Assembly: GCF_001894745.1 (NCBI RefSeq) | Contig: NZ_BBYF01000028.1 | Location: forward strand, 1-41,738 | Length of the DNA stretch: 41,738 nucleotides | Direction of reading: 5' to 3' | Source: Paenibacillus sp. NAIST15-1 | GTDB taxonomy: Bacteria > Bacillota > Bacilli > Paenibacillales > Paenibacillaceae | In this document: positions 20,501-28,900 of the stretch, one piece after another | How the letters are laid out: each line of letters begins with the position of its first letter | How positions within the stretch are numbered: position 1 is the first letter of the stretch | Program-made: the position numbers and the translations under genes | The notes under the pieces: model-generated | Databases searched by the model: none | The model's input: the letters and a program-made list of their open reading frames with translations, nothing else | What the model was told of the DNA's origin: nothing

Positions 20501-23232
20501 CCGCCGACGTCCATGATTTCACTCTTGTATTGCAGGCTACGGACACGGAACAAATCGGGCAAATCGTCTATCTCATGCAGGAGCCGCCGAAAGGCGATGA
20601 AGATTACGAGAGGTTCGATGATCTGCGGAAGAAGAGTGTTGAGGGTCTGTTCTCGCTCATCCAATCTCTTCTGCACAATAAAGTTTCGCAGCCACTGGAT
20701 TTCATGCTGATGGCTCCGAACGCACAGAGCATCTCGGGGGAAGAAAGCGGGCTACAGCCAATGTTCTCCGCGCTGTTTGGCCTTGGAAAAGTCATTCGCG
20801 AGGAGTATCCGACCCTACGTGTTCGCTGTATTGATTATGACGAGATGACTCCGTTCGATACGCTATGGAAGGAAATCGCGGCTCAGCCGTCCGTATATTG
20901 TATCGGCTATCGTCAAGGTGTCCGCTACTTGCCTCAACTGGTGCCGCTTGAACAGGATCAAACGATCGAACGTCCGCTTGAACTGAAAACCGATGGTGTT
21001 TACCTTCTTACGGGCGGATTAGGAGGGGTGGGGCTGGAACTCGGCAAACATTTTGCCGCTTCGCTTCCGGGCATCAATCTGGCGTTCCTGAATCGTACGC
21101 CTCTGCCTCCGCGGGAACAATGGGCGAACCTGACTGATGATTCCGGGAACGGTCGGACGGAGCGGGCTATTCAAGCATTGTTGGAGATGGAGCGGCGCGG
21201 GGCGACCGTATGGAGCTATTCGGCAGACGTCTCGAATCCGGATGATCTTGAACGCGTGCTTCGTGAGTTGCGGGCGGAGCACGGCAGGATCAATGGGATC
21301 GTGCATGCGGCCGGCGTAGCGGGTAAAGGTTATCTGTTCAGTAAAGACCCGAAGGACTTTCGAACCGTATTGGCGCCGAAGGTTGGCGGCACCTGGCTGC
21401 TCGATAAGCTGACCGAAGAAGACAATCCGGATTTCTTCGTTCTGTTCTCCTCTGTTGCCTCCCTTATGGGAGGCATCGGACAGGGCGATTACGCGGCTGC
21501 AAACGCTTATCTGGACGCATTTGCGGCGGATCGGAGCAGGCGCGGTAAACGCACGCTAGCGATCAATTGGCCTGCCTGGAAAGAGACGGGGATGGCGGTT
21601 GATCACGGCGTTCAAGATAATGGCGTCCTACAAGCGATACGCACCTCATCCGCTTTGCAGGCTTTGGATCATTTCCTGATGCAAGAGCATGTGCAGGTGA
21701 TTGTCGGAAAATTGAACGATAGCGCGGCCTCCGTGCTGTCCAATTCCTTTTTGTTCGGCCTTGCGCCTGAGCTGGAGCGGAAGATTGCCAGAATGAACGC
21801 TGCCCGGGAGCGTCGCATGCAGAAGGATGAGCCAGTGGTTTTTGCCGAAGTGGAGTTGCAAGGCAAAACTGCATACAGCGAGACGGAAATCAAGCTGGCC
21901 CAAATATGGGCGGGCGTCATGGAGCTGGAGCAGATCAATGTCTATGACAGCTTTTACAGTCTGGGCGGCGACTCCATCATCGCGGTTCGGATCGTGAGCA
22001 ACATGGCCGATCATCTTGATGTGGAAATTGGAGTCAATGAGCTGCTGGATCACGCCACGATCGAGGCATTGGCGAGCCATTTGGATAACCTGGCAGGTCG
22101 TAATCCGGAAATTAGGCATGCCTCCTCTGAACAGATTTTGACCAAGTCGGGCGGCACGGGGCAGGTTTTAGAAGATCATGGGACAACTGCGGACGCTGTT
22201 GCGGAATTGCCGGATAAAGCAATCATTAGCCTGTCGTCCTTTGAACGGGTTCAAGAGCTGTCTTGGCGGCAGTTGAATTGCTATGATAGAGGTTTTGCCA
22301 TCCAATTCGGCGATGAGAACGCCTATTGGATTTCTTATTTTAAGCTGTTTCTAGGCCTAAAGCGGGGATATGATCTTTCCGCACAAGGCTATCCGTACGC
22401 GCTTTCGGATCAGGAAGAAATTTTCGGTTATGCGACTGATCACCAAATTCTGGGGAAGTTCGGTTTCGCCATCCGGCAATTGCAGGTCGAAGATGCTTCC
22501 CAATTACATGAAACGATTTGCCGCCTTGTGGAGCAGAAAAAGCCTGTAATGGTTGCATTTGACGAGTTTTATACTTTCTATACCCCCTTCTACTTGAAGG
22601 AGCATACGGATCACTTGACCGTCATTCACGGGTATGACCGAAGAAACAAAACCTATTCCATTGTGAATCACAATCATTTGCAGATCCAGGCAAGGCATGA
22701 AGTATCTTACGGGCATTTTACGACACCGTTCGCCTTGCTAGAGGAAATATACGGCGATCTTCCTGCGCAATCGAGAACTGTGATTACGCTGGAGCGCATA
22801 CCTGAAGCGGTAGTAAATGTGAATGCTCTAAGGAAAGAGTTGCTTCACCTGCTGCGTCAGCTAATGGAGGACGATCAAGCTGGAAGTGATATCGAATTGA
22901 TTGCGAATTGGGAATCGCACAGTGAGGAGAGCTTGAAGCAGAAGATGAGAGAGCTGTATATCATGCTCGGAGGAAAAGAACTGTTCGTCGATGCGCTAGT
23001 GCGGGATTTCATAGAAGAGCCTCAGAAGACTGCCGTCAGAGAAGCGGCTGATGTCATAGTCAACAGATCCTCCCAGTTGGTAACCAAATTCATCACCGGG
23101 ATTTTCCGAAAACGCGGTGTCACTTCCGAAGAGCTTGAGCTTGAGCGTACGCATATCCGACAGAAAACGCGCGAGTTCCTTGATCTGGCTGTGAAGGCTC
23201 TGGAGAGAATCCCGGATCGGCAGGAGTCGTAA
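17449..23232 (+). CDS. trans-AT PKS KS-DH-KR-ACP fused to BtrH-like domain
   Basis: A 1927-residue protein. KS: Cys212 (TACSSS), EAHGTGTKLGDP and SNIGHLDH. DH (about 665-945): His696 in HRIGDNGIVP, where the fifth motif residue, normally Gly, is Asp; Asp861 in HPALMD is present, followed by Asn where Gln/His is usual. Activity is therefore plausible but not certain. KR: LTGGLGGVGLE and Tyr in GDYAAANAYLD. ACP: Ser1509 (GGDS). After the ACP the chain does not end in docking helices but continues for about 380 residues: a BtrH/C39-peptidase-like domain (about 1595-1790), then a helical tail. GTG 17449 is chosen because AGGAGGGAGG lies just upstream. The absence of C-terminal docking helices and the two tailoring genes downstream make this a candidate terminal subunit of one chain (inference). 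Confidence 0.93.
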   Translation: MSGVYQYVIEKTASGSIDKAIGVEILKHLKREDKGRSRQDIAIIGMAVEMPNAEDLSQFWSNLRNGIDCVAPFPDSRKADLHEIRQAGQLGDDPKYAEGAYLRDVAHFDPAYFKISPMEAKLMDPQQRLFLQNAWKAMADAGYGGNRLSKSRTGVYVGLSGDFNDSYQELIAAINPDQLPLSVTGNIASIIASRISYCLNLRGPAMLVDTACSSSLVAVHLAALGLRNGDCEVAIAGGVKVNLLPLKERMHPLGIASSTGRTRTFDDGSDGTGFGEGVAAIVLKPLEQACKDGDRIYAVIKGSAVNQDGSSSGISAPNALAQEDVLIRAWEDAGIEPETISYMEAHGTGTKLGDPIEIDGIAKAFAHFTTQKQFCAVGSVKSNIGHLDHLAGLAGLVKSVLALQHGEIPPSLHFQRPNGNIPFESSPVFVNDKLIPWIAEDTPRRCGVSSFGLSGTNCHMVLEEAPSFKVEADAANTGRPRVLMLSANTKEALRELVQSYRFHLERKACWNLDDLCYTANTGRGQYSHRLALLFTDEVELKAKISRLARSEEWSILEEENVYYGENRIVSSQKTNRQAGELTEESKRRLTAQARSLLVAGGQLAELARLYVGGADVEWTTLYRDRKYSKTELPPDPFTQKRFWVEAAANKQRIEPTIHGNAQPLTSLIDRQLADTMSLRIYASEFRFEERWVLSEHRIGDNGIVPGTTYLDMIRQLSLLHYPGKESHLEQVTFLSPLYVSEGEARQMHLFLEEEGEDRLRFTVISRDEDEHVWVKHCEGRLLPAVPRNDRSFSHQEVLDRFAECEPIEVQEQYQGEIQFGPRWHNVKQIRVDRMGVLARIALPDAFASDGREHQLHPALMDNAMNIAISHIGEGFYLPWMYKKLRVYERMPKQFFSLISLKQEIRQDAETAVFDVTLFDEEGRVIAEAEDYVIKRVNKQGVVYQGLKPADSFRMTWVPEPAAPAEPAVKPHGSVLLLSNDRQAAASFSERFAQAGCNVIEIELGGQFRKVGPDRFTVSADVHDFTLVLQATDTEQIGQIVYLMQEPPKGDEDYERFDDLRKKSVEGLFSLIQSLLHNKVSQPLDFMLMAPNAQSISGEESGLQPMFSALFGLGKVIREEYPTLRVRCIDYDEMTPFDTLWKEIAAQPSVYCIGYRQGVRYLPQLVPLEQDQTIERPLELKTDGVYLLTGGLGGVGLELGKHFAASLPGINLAFLNRTPLPPREQWANLTDDSGNGRTERAIQALLEMERRGATVWSYSADVSNPDDLERVLRELRAEHGRINGIVHAAGVAGKGYLFSKDPKDFRTVLAPKVGGTWLLDKLTEEDNPDFFVLFSSVASLMGGIGQGDYAAANAYLDAFAADRSRRGKRTLAINWPAWKETGMAVDHGVQDNGVLQAIRTSSALQALDHFLMQEHVQVIVGKLNDSAASVLSNSFLFGLAPELERKIARMNAARERRMQKDEPVVFAEVELQGKTAYSETEIKLAQIWAGVMELEQINVYDSFYSLGGDSIIAVRIVSNMADHLDVEIGVNELLDHATIEALASHLDNLAGRNPEIRHASSEQILTKSGGTGQVLEDHGTTADAVAELPDKAIISLSSFERVQELSWRQLNCYDRGFAIQFGDENAYWISYFKLFLGLKRGYDLSAQGYPYALSDQEEIFGYATDHQILGKFGFAIRQLQVEDASQLHETICRLVEQKKPVMVAFDEFYTFYTPFYLKEHTDHLTVIHGYDRRNKTYSIVNHNHLQIQARHEVSYGHFTTPFALLEEIYGDLPAQSRTVITLERIPEAVVNVNALRKELLHLLRQLMEDDQAGSDIELIANWESHSEESLKQKMRELYIMLGGKELFVDALVRDFIEEPQKTAVREAADVIVNRSSQLVTKFITGIFRKRGVTSEELELERTHIRQKTREFLDLAVKALERIPDRQES
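22195..23229 (+). other. BtrH/C39-peptidase-like acyltransferase domain
   Basis: C-terminal extension of the PKS at 17449. It shows the layout I know from the butirosin BtrH N-terminal family: a nucleophile-candidate Cys1611 in LNCYDRG near the start, a KKPVMVAFDEFYTFYTPFY strand-loop, then His1722 in DHLTVIHGYDRRN and a following acidic/Asn strand (SIVNHN). BtrH moves an acyl group from an ACP to an amine acceptor using a cysteine-protease-like fold (established for butirosin). Here a role in intramolecular chain release or transfer to an amine is inferred. The last 130 residues are charged and helical and not recognised. The family call is by recall of pattern, not by search. Confidence 0.6.
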
Positions 23233-23240
23233 GCCTGCCG
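23218..23240 (+). repeat. GC-rich inverted repeat across a stop codon
   Basis: CGGCAGG and CCTGCCG, 7 perfect pairs with a 9-base loop that contains the TAA of the PKS gene. No T-run follows, so it is not a standard intrinsic terminator. It could be an mRNA-processing or stability hairpin ahead of the 95-bp gap, or chance. Confidence 0.35.
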
Positions 23241-23327
23241 TAGCGACCGAAAGATTCCATTCAGGATTCGAGGACTGAGCTGCCCAAGATTGCCGTTGAG
23301 GCATAAAAAAAGGTTTGGAGGACGCAT

Positions 23328-25001
23328 ATGTATATATTGGGAATTACCGGTCCGTTGGGACACGATGCGGCGGCATGCCTCATGAAGGAGGGCCGCATTG
23401 TCGTCATGGTCGAAGAAGAACGTTTGTCGCGCATACCTCACTCGCCTGGTGGACAAATGCCTTATTTGGCAATCGAGCATTGTTTGAATCAGGAGGGCAT
23501 TACGTTGGATCATGTGGACTATATCGCGCTTAGCTGGGATAAGTCGTTGATTCCTGAGACGAAGATTCCGCTGCCCGATGTTTTTGACGATGTCGAGAGT
23601 CTATTTCCGAAGAGCAAGTTTCCCCACAATAAATTGCCTAAGGTGGAGGTCGTAGATCATCATTTAGCGCATGCGGCCAGCGCCTATTATTTTTCGCCTT
23701 TTGGCGAGGCAGGCGTCCTTGTGGCCGATGGCGCCGGCGAAGATTGCAGCACGACTCTCTATCACGGAATAGACGGGCGCTTGAAGAAGCTGGATTCGAT
23801 CCATCACAACGAATCGCTGGGCGAGTTCTACGCGACGGTGACGGAATACGTTGGATTCGACTGGAACGATCCGGGCAAAACAATGGGTCTGGCTTCCTTC
23901 GGTGAGGCGATCTACGATTTTCCACGTATCGCAACCGATCCTGTGAAGGGTTATTCCATGAAAATCGACCACTCCCTTCATATGACGAAAGTGGAGAACG
24001 TATGGAAACGCGAAATGTTTCGTCTCGGCGTCATACCGAATAAAGGGGTTAGGCGCTACAATCCGATTACATATCGGATTTCAGAACATTTGGAATTCGA
24101 TTCCACTCATCGGAACCTTGCAGCCTCTGCACAACGCAAGCTCGAGGAGTGTTATCTGAGCCTCGCAAGAGCGCTCGTGGACCGGACCGGTTCCCGCAAT
24201 CTTTGCCTTGCCGGGGGAGTGGCGCTGAACTGCGTAGCCAACGGCAAGTTGAGGCGTTCCGGCTTGGTCGATGATTTGTTCATACAGCCTGCCGCGAACG
24301 ATGCGGGTGCGGCAATTGGAGCGGCGGCGGAGATTGCGGCGCGTCTTGGCTTCACGATTGAGAAGCTCTCGGGCAATTATTCCGGACCGTCATTCACGAA
24401 CGATCAGATCCGGGCGACATTGAACCACTTGGGACTAAAATATCGGACTGCCGACGATGCGGCCGAACTGGCAAGCGATCTTCTGGCCGAGGGTCGCACG
24501 GTTGGGTGGTTTCAAGGCCGTTCCGAATACGGACCGCGTGCGCTGGGCAACCGAAGCATGCTGGCCAACCCTTCGGTTCCAGACATTCAAAATCATATGA
24601 ATCGTAATGTGAAATTTCGTGAAGGGTTTCGGCCTTTTGGTCCTTCCGTACTGGAAGAAGAGGCCGCAGACTTTTTTGAGCTAATGAGTCCTTCCCCATA
24701 TATGCTGCAATCCGTTTATGTAAAGCCGGACAAACGGAGCCAAATCGGAGGGGTTGTACATGTCGACGGGTCTTCCCGCCCGCAGACGGTCACGAAGGAA
24801 ACCAATGCTCGTTACCATCAACTAATTACCCGCTTCCGGGCGAAAACCGGTATTCCGATGGTGCTGAACACCTCGTTCAACTTGAGAGGCGAACCGATGG
24901 TAAACTCGCCTTATGATGCGATTCGCACCTATATGTCCGGGGCCTTAGACGCACTGATAATGGAAGATATTTTACTGGTCAAAGATGGTATTAACCAGTA
25001 A
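23328..25001 (+). CDS. O/N-carbamoyltransferase (NodU/CmcH/TobZ family)
   Basis: A 557-residue tailoring enzyme expected to make carbamoyl-adenylate from carbamoyl phosphate and ATP and pass the carbamoyl group to a hydroxyl or amine of the product. The N-terminal Kae1-like part opens with LGITGPLGHDAAACL. It has His111 and His115 in DHHLAHAA and Asp134 in VADGAG, spaced like the metal-ligand set of TobZ, and the conserved LAGGVALNCVANGKL. The C-terminal part has GWFQGRSEYGPRALGNRSM and REGFRPFGPSVL, the signature of the carbamoyl-transfer domain. Length is normal for the family. ATG 23328 follows GGAGG at 23317-23321 after a 95-bp gap, the largest in the window. It lies between a PKS and a GNAT gene, so it probably decorates the finished or releasing chain. 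Confidence 0.93.
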   Translation: MYILGITGPLGHDAAACLMKEGRIVVMVEEERLSRIPHSPGGQMPYLAIEHCLNQEGITLDHVDYIALSWDKSLIPETKIPLPDVFDDVESLFPKSKFPHNKLPKVEVVDHHLAHAASAYYFSPFGEAGVLVADGAGEDCSTTLYHGIDGRLKKLDSIHHNESLGEFYATVTEYVGFDWNDPGKTMGLASFGEAIYDFPRIATDPVKGYSMKIDHSLHMTKVENVWKREMFRLGVIPNKGVRRYNPITYRISEHLEFDSTHRNLAASAQRKLEECYLSLARALVDRTGSRNLCLAGGVALNCVANGKLRRSGLVDDLFIQPAANDAGAAIGAAAEIAARLGFTIEKLSGNYSGPSFTNDQIRATLNHLGLKYRTADDAAELASDLLAEGRTVGWFQGRSEYGPRALGNRSMLANPSVPDIQNHMNRNVKFREGFRPFGPSVLEEEAADFFELMSPSPYMLQSVYVKPDKRSQIGGVVHVDGSSRPQTVTKETNARYHQLITRFRAKTGIPMVLNTSFNLRGEPMVNSPYDAIRTYMSGALDALIMEDILLVKDGINQ

Positions 25002-25027
25002 GTGGAATACGAGATGAGATGATCATT

Positions 25028-25034
25028 AGGGAGG
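25028..25034 (+). promoter_or_regulatory. Ribosome binding site favouring a TTG start at 25043
   Basis: AGGGAGG lies 8 bases before in-frame TTG 25043. An in-frame ATG at 25019 has only a weak GAGATGAG upstream, and starting there would place the strong site inside the gene. The nearby ATG at 25038 is out of frame. Confidence 0.6.
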
Positions 25035-25042
25035 CTAATGCA

Positions 25043-25993
25043 TTGAGCAAGATTACCGTTTCGAGCTACGATCCTTTGTTTTTAAATGAAATGGCATCAA
25101 TTGAGAGGGAGACAAAAGAGCGTTATCCAGATTTCCCGAGCTGGGCTACGTGGATGTATGAACACAACCCGGAGCTAAAAAAAGATAACATTTTTATAGC
25201 CTTCGAATCGGACAAGTTGGCAGGCTACGGGCACATTATCCCGCGCCCAGCATATGAGAACGACCCGTCTCAAGTTCCACATACCATTTATTTGGACTTT
25301 AATGTGTCGGTTGATGCTAAACAGCCTGCAAGCGTACGCGATGCACTCTTTGCAGCTCTATGTAATCGAACCGCTGAACTGCTTAAAGGATACCCCGATC
25401 GCAAGACGGAACTATGCGTTCAGCACTATTCTGCATTGGAAGAAATGATCGAGGACATTAGCGCAAGAGGGTTCCAGCGCGTGGAAAGTTATTTTCTCAT
25501 GGAACGGGATTTGCGGTTGCCGATTCCGGATGCCCCATTGCTCAACGGGCTTGTTTTGCGCGAATGGAAAATGGAAACGGCCGAAGAGAAGAAAAAGTTT
25601 CTGGAACTCAACAAATTAGCGTTCCCTGACGAATCGCCAACGCTTGAGAAGCTTGAAGGAATCATGGCGATTCCAGGCTGGACAACTTATGCTATTTTTA
25701 CAGAGGTAAATGAAGTGGCCGGACTGATAATGTTTCGTTCAGACAGCCCGACTCATGGGTATATAGACGATGTTTTCGTACTGCCGGAATGGAGAAGACA
25801 GGGATTGGCCGATGCACTGGTTGCGGTTGGTCTTCATCATCTAAAAGAAGGAGGGTTTTCGGGTGTATACCTGAATGTGGCTCGCTCAAGTTCTAGCGCA
25901 TGCAACTTGTACAGCAAAGCCGGTTTTCGTGCCATAAAAGAACAGCAGGAATTGCGGTTAGAGTGGAGAGGGGAGAAAAGGAGCGATTCATGA
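25043..25993 (+). CDS. Tandem GNAT-family N-acetyltransferase
   Basis: About 316 residues from TTG 25043 (324 if ATG 25019 is used). The second half is a clear GNAT fold: the acetyl-CoA pyrophosphate loop lies in PEWRRQGLADALV, followed by YLNVARSSSSACNLYSKAGF, the usual Asn-x-x-A...LYxKxGF end. The first half has the same size and a GNAT-like ending (ISARGFQRVESYFLMERDL) but no acetyl-CoA loop, so it looks like a degenerate N-terminal repeat, as in two-domain GNATs such as MshD. In antibiotic clusters such enzymes often N-acetylate the product for self-resistance (known, e.g. zwittermicin ZmaR); that role here is inferred, and tailoring is the alternative. Its stop overlaps the next NRPS start (ATGA). 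Confidence 0.85.
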   Translation: MSKITVSSYDPLFLNEMASIERETKERYPDFPSWATWMYEHNPELKKDNIFIAFESDKLAGYGHIIPRPAYENDPSQVPHTIYLDFNVSVDAKQPASVRDALFAALCNRTAELLKGYPDRKTELCVQHYSALEEMIEDISARGFQRVESYFLMERDLRLPIPDAPLLNGLVLREWKMETAEEKKKFLELNKLAFPDESPTLEKLEGIMAIPGWTTYAIFTEVNEVAGLIMFRSDSPTHGYIDDVFVLPEWRRQGLADALVAVGLHHLKEGGFSGVYLNVARSSSSACNLYSKAGFRAIKEQQELRLEWRGEKRSDS

Positions 25994-28900
25994 TGAGCAC
26001 AAATCATCCTATCGACAAAGCAAACGTAGAAGATATTTTGGCTTTAAGCCCTCAGCAGCAAGGGATACTCTTTCATTATTTGAGAGATCCGAAGGCTTAT
26101 TTTGAGCAACTTTCATTCCGATTGTCCGGATTCGGTCAAGTGGAGATCGTGAAAAGAGCTTGGCAGAATGTAATGGAAGCCAATCAGATGCTGCGTACCT
26201 GTTTTCGGTGGGAGAAGATGGAATCTCCGGTGCAGATCATACTTAAAAAGTACATTATCCCTTTTGCTGAATACGACCTCACGAAGGAGTCTGCTCATCG
26301 TCAAAGTGTGTTAATTGAAGAGATCAAGGCTGAAGATAGGAAGCGGGGCATCGATATTCGAGGCTCCGCTTTTCGATTGACGGTATGCAAGCTCTCCGAT
26401 ACCGAACAGGAAATGATCATAAGCTATCACCACATTTTGTTTGATGGCTGGAGTACCAGCATATTGCTGAAGGAGTTTTTTCAAGCCTACCGGGAACTGT
26501 TGGTACATGGCGAAACGCAAATACCGGTCAAGTCCTCTTATAAAAGCTATATCCTCTGGCATAAAAATCAGGAGATATCGCACCAGAAGACGTTTTGGAA
26601 AAAATATCTGGAGGGATTTGACAACAAAACGCCATTGCCGGCCGTTCGCAAGCATATTCAGGGATTGAATGCGAGCCTGAAGGAAAATCATGTTTTCATT
26701 CGCAAGCTTACGTCTGACCAACAAGAGCAACTACATAAGTTTGCGATTGAAAATGAAGTCACGCTAGCAGCTTTAATATACACGGCATGGGGTTTAGTTT
26801 TGCAGCGCTACAACAATACCGATGATGTGTTATTCGGATCTACAGTTGCCGGGCGTAAGGCGAATGTAGCGGGAATCGACAAAATGGTTGGTTTATTTAC
26901 CAACACCTTGCCGCTGCGGGTTCGGACGGAAGCAAACGATTCGGTAAGCCAACTGGTAAAGCGCGTAAACCAATTTCTTGTGGAGCGCGAGGAGTTTGAA
27001 TCGACACCGCTTAGCGTCGTCAACGCTCTTCATGAAATCGGGAAACATGAACAATTGTTCGATTCTATCGTAGTTATCGAAAATTATCCGGTCGATCAGA
27101 TGCTCTCTCGCCATGAGTCGGGTTTAAAACTTGAACTATCCTCTATCAACAAGAGTATTAATTATCCTTTGGCTTTAGGAGTATATCCATTTGATGGGAT
27201 GGAAATGGAAATAAACTACGACAATGAATTGTTTGATAGAAATTCGATCGAGCTTTTTGCGTCCCATTTTATCCAAATATTAACGAATATCGCTGCTAAC
27301 GGAGATACCAACGTTGCCCATTTAGAAATGTTATCGAAAGAAGAACGCCAAAAAATTCTCGTGGAATGGAATTCAACCGAGACGTCGTTTTCCAAAGCGT
27401 CTTCCGTCTCCGAGCTGTTTGAACAGCAAGTTGCTAAATCTCCCGATCACGTTGCCGTAGTTTTGAATGAACAAAGCTATACTTTTCAACAATTAAACGA
27501 CATAGCGAACCGGTTGGCACGCACGCTGAGGTCGAACGGCTTGAAGACCAATCAAGTGATAGCTTTGCTACTTGATAAAAGTTTGGAAATGATTGTTGCA
27601 ATTGTTGCCGTCTTAAAAGCTGGCGGCGCTTATCTTCCTATCGATCCGAATACTCCTGCGGAGCGCGTTCGGTTTATGCTGGAAGACAGCGATGCGACAA
27701 TGGTCCTTATGAAAAGCCAATGGAAAGATAAGCTTGATTTTACCGGACTCGTGCTTGATATGGAAGATCCGGCGGTATATGCAAATGATTCAAGCGGTCT
27801 TCCGACAATAGCAAGTCCCAATGATTTGGCTGTCATTTATTACACTTCCGGTTCCACCGGCAATCCCAAAGGCGTCATGATCGAACACCATGGGATTGCG
27901 AATGTTCAATCGTACTTTCAGAATGATTTGAAAATAAACGAGCACGATCGCATCGCTCAATTCGCTAGCTTCGCTTTTAGTGCTACGATCTGGGAAGTTT
28001 TTATGGGTTTGCTTACAGGGGCTACACTTTATCTATTAACTCCTGAACTGATAGCTGACAAAAATAAATTCACCAGCTACTTTCGGGATAACGAGATTAC
28101 GACAGTTACAATGGCTCCAACTTATCTTAGCGAACTTGACCCGGCCAACTTTCCCTTGCTGAAACGGTTAATAACAGCCGGCTCGGAAATAACGCATGAA
28201 TTGGTTGAAGTCTGGGGAGTGGATCGAACATACATCAATGCGTATGGTACGACGGAGGTGACTAATGCAGCGCTAACCTGGATGCATGAACAAAACATGA
28301 AGATCCCTGACCCTGTCCTGATTGGCCGGGCTTTCCAAAACAAATACGCCTACATTTTGGATCGAAATCTCGAGCTTATGCCAGTTGGAGTCGTAGGAGA
28401 ATTGTGTATTTCAGGTACAGGAATTGCAAGAGGATATATAAATCAGCCGCAACTGAGTGCCGAAAAGTTCGTTCCCGATCCCTTTAGGCCTGGAGAAAAA
28501 ATGTTTCGAACCGGCGATCTCGCACTCTATATGCCTGATGGCAATGTGCAGTTAATGGGCCGAGCGGATCGGCAAGTAAATATCCGAGGATTTCGGATCG
28601 AGTTAGGAGAGGTAGAAGCAATTCTGCGCAAGCATCCTGCAGTTCGTGAGGCTGTAGTCGTCGCACGAGAAGACCACCTCTGTGCGTATCTGGTTTATGA
28701 AACGAATGCTGATTCGGGTCATGAAAAGTTTTCGTCGGAATGGAAGTTATTTTGCTCGGGCTATTTGCCTTCGTATATGATACCGTCGCATTTTGTTCCC
28801 ATCGACACATTGCCGCTGAATTCAAGCCGCAAAGTGGACATTAAACAATTGCCGGATCCGATCGAGTATGTACAGGAACATCGACGGGTTGAGCTGCCAA

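Noticed and set aside
5551..23232. Cis acyltransferase domains in the PKS modules
   Set aside because: Between each KS and the next domain there are only flanking remnants (a CYTxxxGR-type segment and a YPFxxxRxW-type end); no GHSxG is present.
23233..23327. A promoter in the 95-bp gap before the carbamoyltransferase
   Set aside because: No convincing -35/-10 pair at proper spacing; only the RBS and the hairpin could be supported.
25900..25989. Longer N-terminus of the NRPS starting at ATG 25900
   Set aside because: It would overlap the GNAT coding region by about 94 bases. The RBS at 25978-25983 and the ATGA overlap favour 25990.
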